This document shows positions 34,501 through 46,088 of a DNA stretch of 64,000 nucleotides, one piece after another. Source of the DNA: Sophora flavescens (taxonomy: Eukaryota > Streptophyta > Magnoliopsida > Fabales > Fabaceae); the NCBI GenBank assembly GCA_030762895.1, contig CM061067.1:165662518-165726517 (forward strand). The letters are read 5' to 3'. Made by a program: the position numbers and the translations under genes. The stretch's first letter is position 1, and every line of letters starts with the position of its first letter. The notes below the pieces were generated by a model. The model made no database searches. It was given only the letters and a program-made list of their open reading frames with translations, and was not told the DNA's origin.

Positions 34501-34808
34501 ACCATCCAAAGCTTCATCCTTCCAATTAGAACAAATAATTGGGACCGTTTGCCTAACAACGGCCCCAATGTAACTCTTCAATATTTTACCATTAGCACGA
34601 ATAGGTTGGTCCAAAGAATTCCATTCAACCTAATAAAAATAATAAAGTAATTAAATCTAGATATCAAACAACATTATGAAATCCTTAGATTAGTAAGTAA
34701 ATTACATCAAATTTTTGTCCTTTACTCCTAGCGCGGATGACCGCCTTCATAAGCTGTTGGCCCACGTCTCGCCGCTTTGGCATCACTAGAATTACTTGAA
34801 GATGCCAT
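31560..34808 (-). pseudogene. CACTA-2 ORF2: Ptta/En/Spm-type protein with C-terminal Ulp1/C48-like domain
   Basis: Start MASSSNSSDAKAARRGPTAY at 34,808, with early stops. Recognisable blocks follow: ANGKILKSYIGAVVRQTVPI (34,614-34,490), GPVKKIKRHIVWRKARENKA (about 33,890-33,800) and a coiled-coil-prone KKWETLVSQLSDRLNILEEK (about 33,520-33,440). The C-terminal protease-like part keeps all three triad-type positions: HWVLVAI (about 32,205), YYLDPLYVDPR (about 32,165) and HCGYYVMRFMKETILQNQ (about 31,800), then FKEEWCRYIVEKF near 31,580. A frameshift lies between the His and Asp blocks. Family knowledge: second genes of plant CACTA and MULE elements can carry SUMO-protease-like domains of unknown purpose. 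Pseudogene. Confidence 0.78.
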
Positions 34809-34983
34809 TTACCTACAAAAATATTAGATACAAGTAAAACATCAATGGACATTAATATAACATTAATTGATGCAAAATATAAAACAACTATGAATAACAA
34901 AATCAACACTAGCATTAGGAAGATGCTAACTATAATATAAAAGGATCGGAAAGTTCATTTAAACACAAACACTACATACATGT

Positions 34984-37900
34984 TTAAGTCAACCTTTTTC
35001 TTTTCTTCATTTGATTGAGATTTGTTTGTCCTTTATTAGTACGAAATGGTGGATTGACCAAAAGCCCCTCATCATGATCATCTCTCATATACATACCATC
35101 ATCCCTAGTTGGATCAATCTCAAGTGATTGTAATGTCCCGACGAAAGGATCATCTTCAATATCAACATCTCGATGGTCTTGATCATCAACATTAGTAATT
35201 ATTTTGTTAGTCAAAAGAACAATGGACCTTTTCATATCAGCTGGATCGGTGACATAGAACACTTGTTGAGCTTGAGATGCTAATATAAAAGGCTCATCTT
35301 TATACCCCACCCTATTAAGATCCACCGCATGAACCACGACTCATCAATCGGAACACCGTTATTATTGTCAACCCACTTGCAACCAAACACACCAACCTTA
35401 AACTTTGTGTAATCCAACTCCCATATGCGTTCAATGAGCCGAAGTATGACATATTTGCATATATCGGGTTTTGTCTTTGGCACTTGAGATATGCATCGAC
35501 CGAGCTACTAGAGTCACACCTTTGTTTTGCATTGTACTCCGACCATCTTGTTCTTTTGTATAGAATGTGTACCCATTAATTTGATAACCGTGGTAAGAGA
35601 ACACATGCAAACTTGGACCTTTGGCTAACCATCTCAATCTATTTGAAACTGAAGTATCATTTTCAGTCAACTCTGCATAAATGTGATCTCTTAGCCACGT
35701 TATAAAACAACGATTGTGTTCTCTAGTTAGCCAATTTTGATTCTTATTTGGATACAAACTCTTAAGCATGTCCTTGTGTTTTTCAACATATGGCTCAACC
35801 TCATCGGCATTGTGCAGAACATATAAGTGTGCTTGCTCCCATTCTGTCCTTGTTATAGTCACTATTTCATTTCCGGTAATTCCTTGCCCCATCATTCTCC
35901 ATGTGTGACGAGACTTTGGCAGCCCTATAGATTCAGCATTGGATAGGTATTCGATGCACAGAATTCAATGACTTCTTCGACAATATACCGTTCAACAATA
36001 CAACCTTCTGGTCGTGATCGGTTTTTCACATACCCTTTTAATATCTTCATATAACGCTCAATCGGGTACATCCATCTCATATAAGCTGGCCCACACAGTT
36101 GTGTCTCTCTAACAAGGTGAATGGTTAGATGAACCATTATGTCAAAGAATGAAGGTGGAAAGTACATCTCAAGCTCGCATAAAGTCACAACAATTTCTCT
36201 TTGCAATGATGGCAACTTCCCGGGGTCAATCACTTTGCTTTGCAAATTGCCTTGAAGAAGAAAGCAGAGTTTAGTTAAGGCCCCCGCACTTTGTTAGGTA
36301 AAATAGACCGTATACCAATGGGTATCAACTGCTCCATGAGAACATGACAATCGTGGGACTTTAGACCTTTTAACTTGAGATCTTTCATCGATACGAGGTT
36401 CCTAATGTTTGAAGAGTACCCTTAGGAACCTTAACTCCTTCAAGAAACTTACAAAAAACAGTTTTTTCTTTTCTAGATAGAGTGTAAGCAGTAGGAGGAA
36501 GATATGTACTTTTACCCTTCTTCGTCGGTCCCAATTCTCTTCTTATTCCCATACTAACCAAGTCCAACCTTGCATTGATGCCATCTTTAGTCTTCCCTGG
36601 CACATTGAGTAACGTACCAATGACACTATCACGGATATTTTTTTCAACGTGCATCACATCGAGGAAATGTCTTACATATAATGATTTCCAATATGGCAAC
36701 TCAAAGAAAATCGACCTTTTCTTCCACCCTCTTGTGACAATATCTCTCGCAAAAGGTTTACCGAATTGGATATTCAAATCCTTTACCTTTTCAAAAAGTT
36801 GATCACCCGTCAATGGTGAAGGCGATCTACCTTATTCCGAGTTCCCATAGAACGCCTTTATCAACCACAGGTAATGATGACTTGCATGCAAAAATCTACG
36901 ATGCCCAAGAAATACATTCTTCTTACAATGTTCTAACCGCATCCTATCCGTACCCTCTTCAAATATATGGCATGCAGTGTGAACCTTTATGCTATATCCT
37001 TAAAGATGACCGTAGGCTGGAAAATCATTAATTGTACCTAACAAAATAGCTGTCAAATTGAAACTTTCTTCCTTATGCCCATCATACACCTCCACACTGT
37101 CTCCCACAGTTGTTTCAAGTCTTCAATCAAAGGAGTCAAATAGACGTCTATATCATTTCCTGGTTGTTTGGGCCCCAGAAATTAACATAGATAACATCAT
37201 AAATTTGCGCTTCATGCATAGCCATGGGGATAGGTTGTAAATCACCAAAATCACAGGCCATGTCTTTGTGAGAGCTACTTTGAACACCATGCGGGTTAAA
37301 TCAGTCGAGTAGCCAATGCAAGTCGTAGGTTTCTTGAATCTTGCCCAAAATCGGGATAATCATGATCAAATTTCTTCCATTGCGGAGAATCTGTAGGGGT
37401 GCATGACTTGCCATCTTTGATCCTTTCATCCTCATGCCATGTCAAGTGCTTTGAATCTTTGAACTACGGTACATGCGCCTAAATCTGGGTATTATGGGAA
37501 AATACCACACAACCTTCTCTGGATCTGATTCTTTCTTCTTATATCGTGAGGCATTACATTTAGGACACATACGTAACGATGCATATTCATTCAGAAATAA
37601 AATGCAATCGTTAGGACAAGCATGTATCCTCTCGTAGCTCATGCCAATAGAGCGTAACATTTGTTTAGCCTCGTATGTCCGACTAGGAAGCACATTATCA
37701 TCGGCAACATGTCTTTCAATAGTGTGAGTAAGTCCAGTAAAGCTCTTATCAGTCCATCCGTTGCCCGATTTCAAGTTATACAACTTTATCATCGCCGACA
37801 ATCTTGTGAATTTAGTACATCCATCATACAATGGTTGCTCTGCATCACTTACCAACCTCCCAAACATTTGTGGACAATCCAGAAGATCCTCTTCAACAGC

Positions 37901-38227
37901 ATTTGCAATGTCTTCAAAGCGATCGCCCTCATAAGTATTTGTGTCGGTATCGTATGATGAATATCTCACACGATTCCTCATTTCACTAGACTCGACTCTT
38001 GTCTCACCATGTTTTGTCCAACATGTATAACTTTGATCGATTCCATTACACACTAAATGTTCTTCCAAATCGGCTGCACTAACTCGCCTTGCATAACAAC
38101 AATCTAAACAAGGACATATGATTGTATTAGGGTTTTTCGCATGCCGAACTGCAAAACTAATGAACTCTTTCACCCCATCCTCATACTCCTTCGTTAAACG
38201 ATTGGCGGACATCCATTTCCGATCCAT
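34984..38227 (-). pseudogene. CACTA-2 TNP2 transposase (multiple frameshifts)
   Basis: Start MDRKWMSANRLTKEYEDGVK at 38,227. Domains in order: transposase-associated domain (CPCLDCCYARRV, HLVCNGIDQSYTCWTKHGE); Transposase_21, with GPKQPGNDIDVYLTPLIEDL near 37,130 and VMHVEKNIRDSVIGTLLN near 36,630; DUF4218 (LEMYFPPSFFDIMVHLTIHL near 36,160, RWMYPIERYMKILKGYVKN); and DUF4216 (LRWLAKGPSLHVFSYHGYQI near 35,600, IWELDYTKFKVGVFGCKWVD near 35,400). Open stretches are separated by at least five frame changes or stops, near 37,440, 36,815, 36,390, 35,920 and 35,430. Same protein family as CACTA-1 TNP2 but clearly diverged. Confidence 0.9.
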
Positions 38228-38384
38228 GCTTTTCCGATCTACAAAAATATTTATTAAACATATTTACTTTGAGTTTAGAGTGGTTGAGGTCTACATGCAA
38301 TGTATCTGATTAAAGGAATGAAAGGCTGCAAACAAAACACATTGTCATTTGAGTATTCTTTGAAGGAACCGAGTGTCGACTTGT

Positions 38385-38990
38385 TGATGAGTGTGATTCC
38401 ACATCATCTTTGTCTATCATTTTGCATGCATTTTCATGTAGTTTAGGCATATTTTTATTAGATTTTAGGTTAATTTTCCTTTGGAGCGGGTAAGGCGGTT
38501 TTTCGTGTGTTGTTTTGCAGATATCAAGGGTAAAATGCTCAAGATCAACCATGATGAAGTTTGGATAAAGATAGGGCTTTAAAAGTGCAGAAAATGAGCC
38601 AAACAGAGTCCATCACGGCCTAGCCGTGATGCCCATCACGGCCTAGCCGTGATGCCCATCACGGCCATGATCGAGCAAAACTGAAAAAGAAGAAAGGTGA
38701 AGTCGAGTGCATCACGGCCTGGCCGTGATATCCATCACGGCCGTGACCCAAAACCACCACAAGTCAGAGCACATCACGGCCCAGCCGTGAAATTCTTCAC
38801 GGCCATAACAGAGGGCTCGCGACGCGAGCATAGGCTCGCCTCGCGAGAGAGGCGGAATTTCGCAGAGCAACCGAGGAAGCGAGACCGTCACGGCCTGGCC
38901 GTGATATCCATCACGGCCGTGACCCAAAACCACCAAAATCTGAGCACAGAACATTAAATTAAATGATATATAAAAGGAAAGGATCAACAA
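38385..38990 (+). repeat. LTR fragment carried inside CACTA-2 (U3 and TATA)
   Basis: Starts TGATGAGTGTGATTCCACAT and continues with ATTTTGCATGCATTTTCAT, GTTTAGGCATATTT, GAGCGGGTAAGGCGG and GTTGTTTTGCAGA, all seen in element B LTRs. Then come repeated ATCACGGCC-(T)AG/TGG-CCGTGAT and CTCGCCTCGCGAG modules, and ATATATAAAAGG at about 38,966-38,977. The LTR 3' end (CCGGTACACTTGCC) was not found, so it is truncated. It lies about 160 bp upstream of the TNP2 start, in the opposite orientation. Confidence 0.75.
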
Positions 38991-39970
38991 ACTGAAGCAA
39001 CAAAAACAAACATATGAACCCATTCTTCACATTCCGAAAAACATTGAAACAAAACAAAAGCAGGATACCAAGAACATTAGGTTCAAAATGCATACAGTCA
39101 ATCCGTCAATCCATATTCATATTTTCAAATAATGATTGACACACAAACAAGTCACATTCCATTCAACACCAATCAAACCGAAAATTAAAGAGCAAGTAAA
39201 ATAAAACCAAAACCTAATAGTTTTCTTGGATTTTCTTTCACTTTCTTGGCCCCTAGAATGAAGCAAAGTAGATGGAAAACTCTCGAATTCCGAGTCTCAA
39301 ACATTAAGATATGACTCAAGTCTTGTTTCTTGAATGACTGACACATTTCACACTCGCTATACAAGCAACTGACCCGATCCTCATTCTTCTCTCAAGTCAT
39401 ATTGCATTCGCATCATGCCAATCCATCACAAGTAACAAAGTAAAATAACTTGAGTAAGTAATACTAGACTTAAAAGTCACAACACATACTACTAATATCC
39501 ATTATTCTGCGAGATTAACTTACGAGTAACACATACCAGTAATGATCCATACCCATAACACTAATACCAAGTTTGAGAATTTTCCTTTCTTTCCCAACAT
39601 TGTGACTTATCAATTGATCCAAAATCCACATGCATCGGGAAAACAAATGAAGAAAGCATTGAAATTGACTGACCTTGTTGCGGACTTGGATGGATTGTGA
39701 GTAGAGAAAAGAGATTGAGATAGGAAGAAGCTTGGAAAGCAATGGATCAAGCTTGGAATCGCCGCATAGAGTCAAACGAGTATGGCCACCTCTACGAGTG
39801 GTGGCTCCGACGTGTTGGGGCAGCGGAGGCGTCTATTGCACGATCTTAGAGAGAAGAAATTGAAGCTTGGAATAGTGTTACCTGAACCCAACAAGAAAGC
39901 CAAGAGAAGACCTAAGAAAATGAAAATGAGGAAGAAACAGAGAGGGACGGCCGCGCGCGCGTCTAATTTT
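38991..39970 (-). other. CACTA-2 5' region, no gene recognised
   Basis: Leader or intron-like DNA upstream of TNP2. A 67-codon Lys/Arg-rich plus-strand frame at 39,782-39,985 resembles nothing I know and runs into the subterminal repeats; I do not call it a gene. Confidence 0.4.
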
Positions 39971-39974
39971 AGTG

Positions 39975-40262
39975 GGAAGACCTAAGATAGCGTTTCCTAC
40001 AGGAAACGCTATCTTAGGTGATACCTAAGATAGCGTTTCCTGAAGGAAACGCTATCTTAGGTATCACCTAAGATAGCGTTTCCTTGTGGAACCGCTATCT
40101 TTTCCTAAGTGACACTTTTAATAGCGGTTCCACACGGAAACGCTATCTTAGGTTATACCTAAGATAGCGTTTCCCTTAGGGAAACGCTATTAAAAGTCTC
40201 CCATCACTTTTAATAGCATTTCCACACAAAAATGCTATTAAAGGTGCGTTATTAAAAGTCTA
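39975..40262. repeat. Right subterminal repeats of CACTA-2
   Basis: Hairpins of CCTAAGATAGCGTTTCC / GGAAACGCTATCTTAGG and TTTTAATAGCG variants up to the terminal inverted repeat. Confidence 0.88.
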
Positions 40263-40557
40263 TTTTGTTGTAGTGTAATCGCTAATTGGTCCCTATATAA
40301 GAGGGGTCAAATTACAAATTATTATAATTGTCACATGTAGGAACCGCATTTTCAAAATTTTTTTGTTGGATTGGTCCCTACATGTGACAATAATTTGCAA
40401 TTTAGTCCTCTTATATAGGGGTCAATTAGCGGTGAGGACCAAATTTATAACCAGTGTCACGTACATGGACCAAATTGATAACTTTTTACGTATATGGATC
40501 AAATTGAAAATCAGTGTCACGTATAGAGACCAAAAGATTACTTTAACCTATATTTTT

Positions 40558-42043
40558 GCTTATAAAAAAATTCACATTTATGCTGATAGGAATACTCGAT
40601 CAAAATAAATAAATAAAAAGCTGAAAACTATGTAATTATTATCCTTTTCCATTTTCAAGTATTTGACAAATCTATCATGATATGAAAGAAATGCTAAAAT
40701 AAAATATCTTTATCATCTGCCACTCTTGATAAATTTAGGCAGCATAAATAAAAGTATATTGATTGACTACAAAGGAATTTCAAGGAGTTTTATAAGAAAA
40801 AAGAAGTTGGTCCACAATCTCTTTTTAATTACATTACATTTTACATTATTTTCTACATCAAACATAGTTGCTACATAAATTAAAATAATTATCATTTAAT
40901 ATTAAGTTAATTATTACTCAATGTTAAGATATTAAAAATAAATAAAAGATGTCAACAAAACAAATTAAAAGATTTATTTTTTTGAAAAATTGTATTTGGA
41001 GATTCTGAATGAGTATCCTATCTGTTCACAAAAAAAAAAATTGAGTATCGATCTGATCTAAAAAAATTATCATATTATATTAAGGTACTTGTAACTAGGT
41101 GAAAGGTTTGTTTTTGGTGCTCAACTAGGTAAAAGGATTTTACAAAGTAAATAATAATGATAAAATTTTGATTTAGAAACAATAAACAACATATGAAAAA
41201 TCAACAAAAAAAAAAATCACTTAACTCCAGATTATAGCACGTACAAAATAATTGACCACAGGTTGAGTTACATGTAAGAAACATGAGGCGACCATAACTA
41301 ATCTTAGAAGGGCAATCTGAATGGTGCATGACTGCATGTAAGGAGAGAAGAGAAACCATTTTCATAATCTATATATAGTGCAAAAAACCCTTGTGATATC
41401 TCAATGGGTCAACCATGATACATATAATACTACTATAAGATAATAAAAAGGACCTCTTTATAATTAGCTTACCCATCGGGAAAAATCTCTACACACAAAA
41501 GGACCACAAATCTAAAACAACGTTATCGATGAGATTACGTGCTTAATCAATAGATCAATAACAAAATTGATAAAAAAAACCTAAACAAACATGTGCCTCA
41601 CCATATATTTGACATTCAATTATAATCCGAATTTTATAAATTATACTAGTCCAGACATAAAAAAAAAATCCAACAAATGAAGAGTTTTTTTTTTTGGGAG
41701 GAAGTTCGTATCTAACTTAGTTATTATCTAACGAGTTGTGCTATTTGAACACAAATTTTAGACATTATGTATTTTTTTCTATTTCTCACTTATTTTTTAT
41801 GATCTTTGTATACACGCATCTCAAAAATACATTAAAAAACAAATGGTACACCGTATGGTGTCCCAATTTTGTGCTCAAAAAATATTCATCTTATGTAACA
41901 TATTATTTGGTGTTTTTTATATCAAAAAATTATTTACTTTATACAATTTTAATAAATTTCTGTTTTTTTACATCAAATAATAAAGTTCTTTTATAAAATT
42001 ACTTTTGAGGTAATCCTATCAAACATAGATAAGTTGATTCAAC
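40558..42043. other. Intergenic DNA, no gene recognised
   Basis: Very AT-rich, with no convincing coding frame on either strand. It contains one candidate tail-only insertion at 41,025. Confidence 0.5.
41025..41041 (+). mobile_element. Candidate tail-only insertion with imperfect TSD
   Basis: TTCAC plus an A tract lies between TGAGTATCCTATCTG (41,010-41,024) and TGAGTATCGATCTG (41,042-41,055). The flanks match apart from a CT versus G difference. Confidence 0.4.
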
Positions 42044-44233
42044 CACTAGTGCAGGAAGCATTTTTTACGTCTGTTAAAAGTATTTTTTAACGTCACAAAA
42101 AAGTCAGGCGTTAATACAGCAGACGTTAAAAATGTGACTTTTAACGTCTGATGTGAACAGACGTAAAAGTTTACTTTTAACGTCTGTTAAGATATTTAAC
42201 AGACGTTAAAAATATTTTTTTTAAATACTGGTTATGCAATATTCCAGAATACAGAATTTGCACATATTACAGAATTTGCAAACACACATCATTAACAACA
42301 CATCACCATGCCATATCCATCTTGTATAATTCAAGAAAATCCCAAAATAAATAAGATGAGTACGTATATCTTTGACCGCACATTTCCTTGTATTCCAAAC
42401 ATTTAACATAATGACAACAGAACATTCATTTACTATTGGGAACATTCCTTTGAGCAAATTCTATAAACTCTTCCACTCCCTTCAGATACTCATCACTTGT
42501 TCATTTACAAACCATCCAACTATGATCCATAGCTAGATAGAGTCTGTAGATATACACACATATATTCAATATAAGCACAATAAGGGAGATTGGAAAAGCG
42601 CACTAGTATTTGAGAACCTAACAACCATATATATCTTAATTGAGTAATTGGCTAAAACATCATCCTAATATATCTTAATGATCATTTCAATGCCAACAAT
42701 AAGCCTATTACATAGTAAACTAGAAATTCAGTACCCCAACAAAAAACTATACCCATGTTGACTTCGAATGGACATGATATATCCTCATAGCAAGTGTTTC
42801 CAATGACTTGGCTACTTTCTAAGAAACCAGAGACGATATTCATCGTTCCATTGATGTCCAACATACTTACCATTTTTCTCCTAAAAAATGAGGTTCCTAT
42901 CCCTCTTTAGTAAACTTTTTGCATATATTCTCAGACTTAAAAACTGAACTAAGCAAATGACATAAAACAAAACTGAAACTTTAACATCCATTATTTTGTA
43001 TAGAAATCCCATTTTTTTCATACATCACAAATCATGCTTATTTTTCACTTGACCAACCTTTATGCTTACATAACCTATGTAACAAATTGATAATATAATG
43101 AACAGGAGAAGCAACATAGATTTAAACAAAGAACAATTAAAGGAAGTGGCAACATGCCTTGAAATTAAAAAAGAAATCAGTCTCATTTGTAAGAAGTGGT
43201 GCAATTTTAGCCATGTTATACTATTAGTTCAGTAGAGGGAATTCAAAAGATTCACAGATGACAATGAGATTCACCACAGCAAAGCCAAAGAAGCCATCCT
43301 AGCCATCAAGAAAATACAATCCGGAAAGCAACTTGCATTAAATTGAGCAGTTGACTGATTTCTAGTTACAAAGAAGTATTCAAAATATCAATACAATTGC
43401 TACAATTTGAACGCCATAATATTTATTGATGTAGTTTATAAACAAAGTTTTTCCACTGTCTCTAAATCCCAATCCGGAAGATTTGAAAACACAAATATTG
43501 CAAAAAACTGAAATTTGGGGCTTACCTGCGTTCACAGAGAGGAGAAGGAGAGTGGCTCAGTTAGAATTCTCTGTAAGGGTTCACTCCAGCTACACAGAAA
43601 GGGGCGCGCACTGTGTTAGTAACAAAGATAAAAGAAAGAAAGAGTAACGGAGGGAGAAAAGAGAACTCACCAGAAATGGGAGCGCGATGGTTGCCTGAGA
43701 ATAGGGCTCGCAGTTCGAATTCATGGGAGAGGGAGTGGTGACAGAGGCTCTCGCATGGTGGTGGGGAGAGGAGCTCCCATGGTGGCTGCCATTCGATATC
43801 GTTGCCGGGAGTGAGAGGGACAGAGAGAGTTAGGGCGCACAATGTTTAGAAAGAGTGTGAAGTTCAGAGAGAGAAAGGAGAAAGAGTAAGTACCTCGCGG
43901 CGGTGGTGGAGAGGAGCTCGTGGTGATGGCGGTGGAGAGGAGCTCGCAATGGTGGTGGTGGTGATCACTAAAAGAGGAAGGGTTAGGGCAGAAGGAGGAA
44001 GGAAGAGGCAGATCTAGAGTGATCAAATTGATGAAGAAGGAAGATGTGCGGGTAACGTATACTTTCTAAAAACATTGGGAATTACTTTTAACTTCTGTTG
44101 TTTAAACAATATACATTAAACGTGATTTAAATGAACCTAATAATTACGATTCTATCACTGTCTCCATTTTAATGTCTACTTTTTATTTAACAGACGTTAT
44201 TCTTGCTCATTTATTTCATATTTTCCAGCAGTG
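42044..44233 (-). mobile_element. CACTA-4: non-autonomous CACTA element of a third subterminal type
   Basis: Left end CACTAGTGCAGGAAGC; the right end is decayed (CCAGCAGTG). TSD AAC (42,041-42,043 and 44,234-44,236). Subterminal repeats use TTTTAACGTCTGTT / AACAGACGTTAAAA. Only a remnant of TNP2 exon 1 survives, followed by a non-coding 5' region; 43,560-44,030 is G-rich leader-like DNA. At 2.2 kb this is an internal-deletion derivative. Confidence 0.85.
42290..42530 (-). pseudogene. CACTA-4 remnant of the TNP2 transposase-associated domain
   Basis: From ATG at 42,528-42,530 the frame reads MDHSWMVCK, then TGA, then TSDEYLKGVEEFIEFAQRNV and TAA. A shifted frame continues KDIRTHLIYFGIFLNYTRWI and WHGD. 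This aligns with the CACTA-1 TNP2 start (MDRGWMNARR, TSDEYENGVEDFLQFAK, HLICEGICKSYTTWICHGE). Everything downstream (Transposase_21 and later) is deleted. Confidence 0.8.
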
Positions 44234-44251
44234 AACTTCAGTTCTAACATT

Positions 44252-44265
44252 CTACCAAGAAAAAA
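44252..44265 (+). mobile_element. Tail-only LINE-like insertion with 18-bp TSD
   Basis: CTACCAAG plus an A tract lies between exact copies of AACTTCAGTTCTAACATT (44,234-44,251 and 44,266-44,283). It begins directly beside the CACTA-4 right end, and the A tract is on the plus strand. Confidence 0.65.
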
Positions 44266-44763
44266 AACTTCAGTTCTAACATTAAATTTTTTTTTCCTTT
44301 TTCTTTTGGAACAGTATAATATTAATTCTTTTAAAACTATTTAGTAAAATTTTATCCAAATAATTATAAATAACACTAAATAACACATCGAAAAGCTAAA
44401 TGCATGCGATGAAAATTATAATTCCACACAATATTCTTTTTTATTTAAGATTAAAACCAATCCAGGGACAAGGATTGGTCTCTGACTCCTTCATAGGGAC
44501 CACCCATGTGTACAAGTCCTGTGTAGGGATCATTTTTTCTTTTTTAGGTATCCGTATATAGAAGTATGTTTATATGGAAAAATCATACTTTAGTTTTATA
44601 ATTTTGTGTAAGATACGTTTATCTAATTATTGTTGCAGTGGCCTATGTCTCATTCGGAAACCCACCATACATAAAATAAACATTGATGTAAAACCCTGAT
44701 ATAAAAATAATATGTGAGAATTAAGTGTTATAAGAATTTTTTTCATATAAACGGACTTTACTT

Positions 44764-45035
44764 TTTTTTTTTTTTTATAAGCCATAAGTATATTGTAAAT
44801 AGTACAAGGTCGGGTACCCTTAAACCTATATACAAGAAAATCGAGTAGTATAATTGCCTAAAGTCCCCCCCAAAACTCAGTTTTCACAGGATATTACAAA
44901 GTTGCATATCCAAATCTATATAAAAACTAAGTCCCTGCAGCAGAGAAGTAGAAGCGCCCACCGGACATTTACCTTGCATTTTTCACATGTACTTTTAATA
45001 CTGTTGAGATAATATACTTTTGCTTATAAAAAAAA
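44764..45035. mobile_element. Possible LINE-derived segment bounded by TTTATAAGCC and GCTTATAAAA
   Basis: A T tract followed by ATAAGCCATAAGTATATTG resembles the minus-strand LINE end at 27,549. The right side ends TTTTGCTTATAAAAAAA. Two facing LINE tails or one rearranged copy are both possible. Confidence 0.35.
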
Positions 45036-45347
45036 AAGAAAAAATCCTTGCTACCCATAAACTTCAATTACAATCACCTAAAATCAATGGTAAAAATTCT
45101 TTTGAAGTAGAAGATTTTCTCCATCTAAAGAGTGTATAAAGTGGTGATCTTGGGAAATTTTTTTAAAAGAAATTTAATGTAAGCCTCCTTGTTTCCCACG
45201 GAGATCATCAAATATAAAGCTCATTTCCCTTCCTATCTTATGCAATCATAGCACTCTACTATCAACATCACACAATTTTTTTATCTTATGCATCCACGTT
45301 CCTCCTAGCAAATTTCCAAAAAGCTAACCAACATAACACAACCACTC

Positions 45348-45356
45348 TATATAATA
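45348..45356 (+). promoter_or_regulatory. TATA box of the OFP gene
   Basis: TATATAATA lies about 67 bp before the ATG, in a sequence context (CACTCTATATAATAACAC) typical of plant core promoters. Transcription would begin near 45,380, giving a short leader. Confidence 0.65.
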
Positions 45357-45422
45357 ACACACAAGCGCGCACAGACACTCTCTCCTTAATCATCAGTGTT
45401 GTCTCTCCCTTTCACTGTGCAA

Positions 45423-46088
45423 ATGTTCTCCAAACACCTTCACCTCTGTTTCTTCAAGCTCAAACACCCCACCATTCTATCACAACATCATCAAGAACAT
45501 CACAACTCTTCACCATCACCACCTTCAACTCCCAATTCAACCATGTTCCACTTCAACACCACCTTCACTGACGACTACTACTCTTCCTCCTCTGACTCCG
45601 ACTCCATGAAGCTTCCTCCGCCAGACTTCGCCTCCGTCTTCGCCTCCCAACGCTTCTTCTTCTCCTCCCCTGGCACCTCCAACTCCATCATAGAGTCCTC
45701 TGACACTCGCCCCAACAACAACAACACGTTGATACCAAGAGGTGGTGTGAGGGTACCCAAGTACTCTCTCAACCCCTACGTGGATTTCCTGCGTTCAATG
45801 CAGGAAATGATCGATTCTCGCCAAGTGTTGGATGTGAGAAAAGACTGGGATTATCTTCACGAACTTCTCTTATGTTATCTTGCTCTCAATCCTACGCATA
45901 CTCACAAGTACATCGTTCGTGCTTTCACTGACCTTGTGGTGGACCTCTTGTCATCGTCGTCGTCATCGTCGTTGTTGTCATCCTCATCTTCCTCCTCATC
46001 CTCGCCGCCTCCACCAGCAGTGAAAACCAACCCTTGCCGGAAGTACAAGTACAGGCGGCAGTGTAGTTTCTCAGGGCGGTTGGTGTAA
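45423..46088 (+). CDS. OVATE family protein (OFP), transcriptional repressor
   Basis: Single-exon gene of 221 codons. The ATG at 45,423 (MFSKHLHLCFFKLKHPT) is the first one after the TATA box. The OVATE domain spans residues about 112-178: KYSLNPYVDFLRSMQEMIDS, DWDYLHELLLCYLALNPTHT and HKYIVRAFTDLVVDLL, the hallmark of OFP proteins. The N-terminal half is low-complexity (His/Ser/Pro/Asn-rich), as usual for the family. OFPs are plant-specific nuclear repressors that act with TALE homeodomain (KNOX/BELL) partners and influence organ shape and secondary growth. A run of Ser codons (TCG/TCA/TCC) follows the domain at about 45,950-46,005 and is likely length-variable. The protein ends in a basic segment (CRKYKYRRQCSFSGRLV). 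No stop or frameshift is seen. It is the only intact-looking host gene here. Subfamily number not assigned. Confidence 0.9.
   Translation: MFSKHLHLCFFKLKHPTILSQHHQEHHNSSPSPPSTPNSTMFHFNTTFTDDYYSSSSDSDSMKLPPPDFASVFASQRFFFSSPGTSNSIIESSDTRPNNNNTLIPRGGVRVPKYSLNPYVDFLRSMQEMIDSRQVLDVRKDWDYLHELLLCYLALNPTHTHKYIVRAFTDLVVDLLSSSSSSSLLSSSSSSSSSPPPPAVKTNPCRKYKYRRQCSFSGRLV

Larger units (their letters stand above)
30493..40275 (-). mobile_element. CACTA-2: full-length CACTA transposon with both termini
   Basis: 9,783 bp. Left end CACTACAACAGATTAGACTT; the reverse complement of the right end is CACTACAACAAAATAGACTT. The TSD is TAA (30,490-30,492 and 40,276-40,278). Subterminal arrays use the motif GATAGCGTTTCC, different from CACTA-1. 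The minus strand carries TNP2 (38,227-34,984) and ORF2 (34,808-31,560), both degenerate. An LTR promoter fragment sits upstream of TNP2 at 38,385. Both termini are good, so it could be mobilised in trans by a related transposase. Confidence 0.93.
30378..40548. mobile_element. MULE-type hairpin MITE, split by CACTA-2
   Basis: After removal of CACTA-2 about 385 bp remain, forming one long imperfect inverted repeat. The left arm opens GATTAAAGTAATTTTTGGTC; the reverse complement of the right end opens GGTTAAAGTAATCTTTTGGTC. Both arms carry TTTGGTCC, ATACGTAAAAA and GACACTGGTT in the same order. The flanks are the identical 9-mer TATATTTTT (30,369-30,377 and 40,549-40,557). A 9-bp TSD with long inverted arms points to a Mutator-like foldback element. 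Confidence 0.75.

Noticed and set aside
39782..39985. 67-codon basic frame inside CACTA-2
   Set aside because: No resemblance to a known protein. It runs into the subterminal repeats and is absent from CACTA-3.
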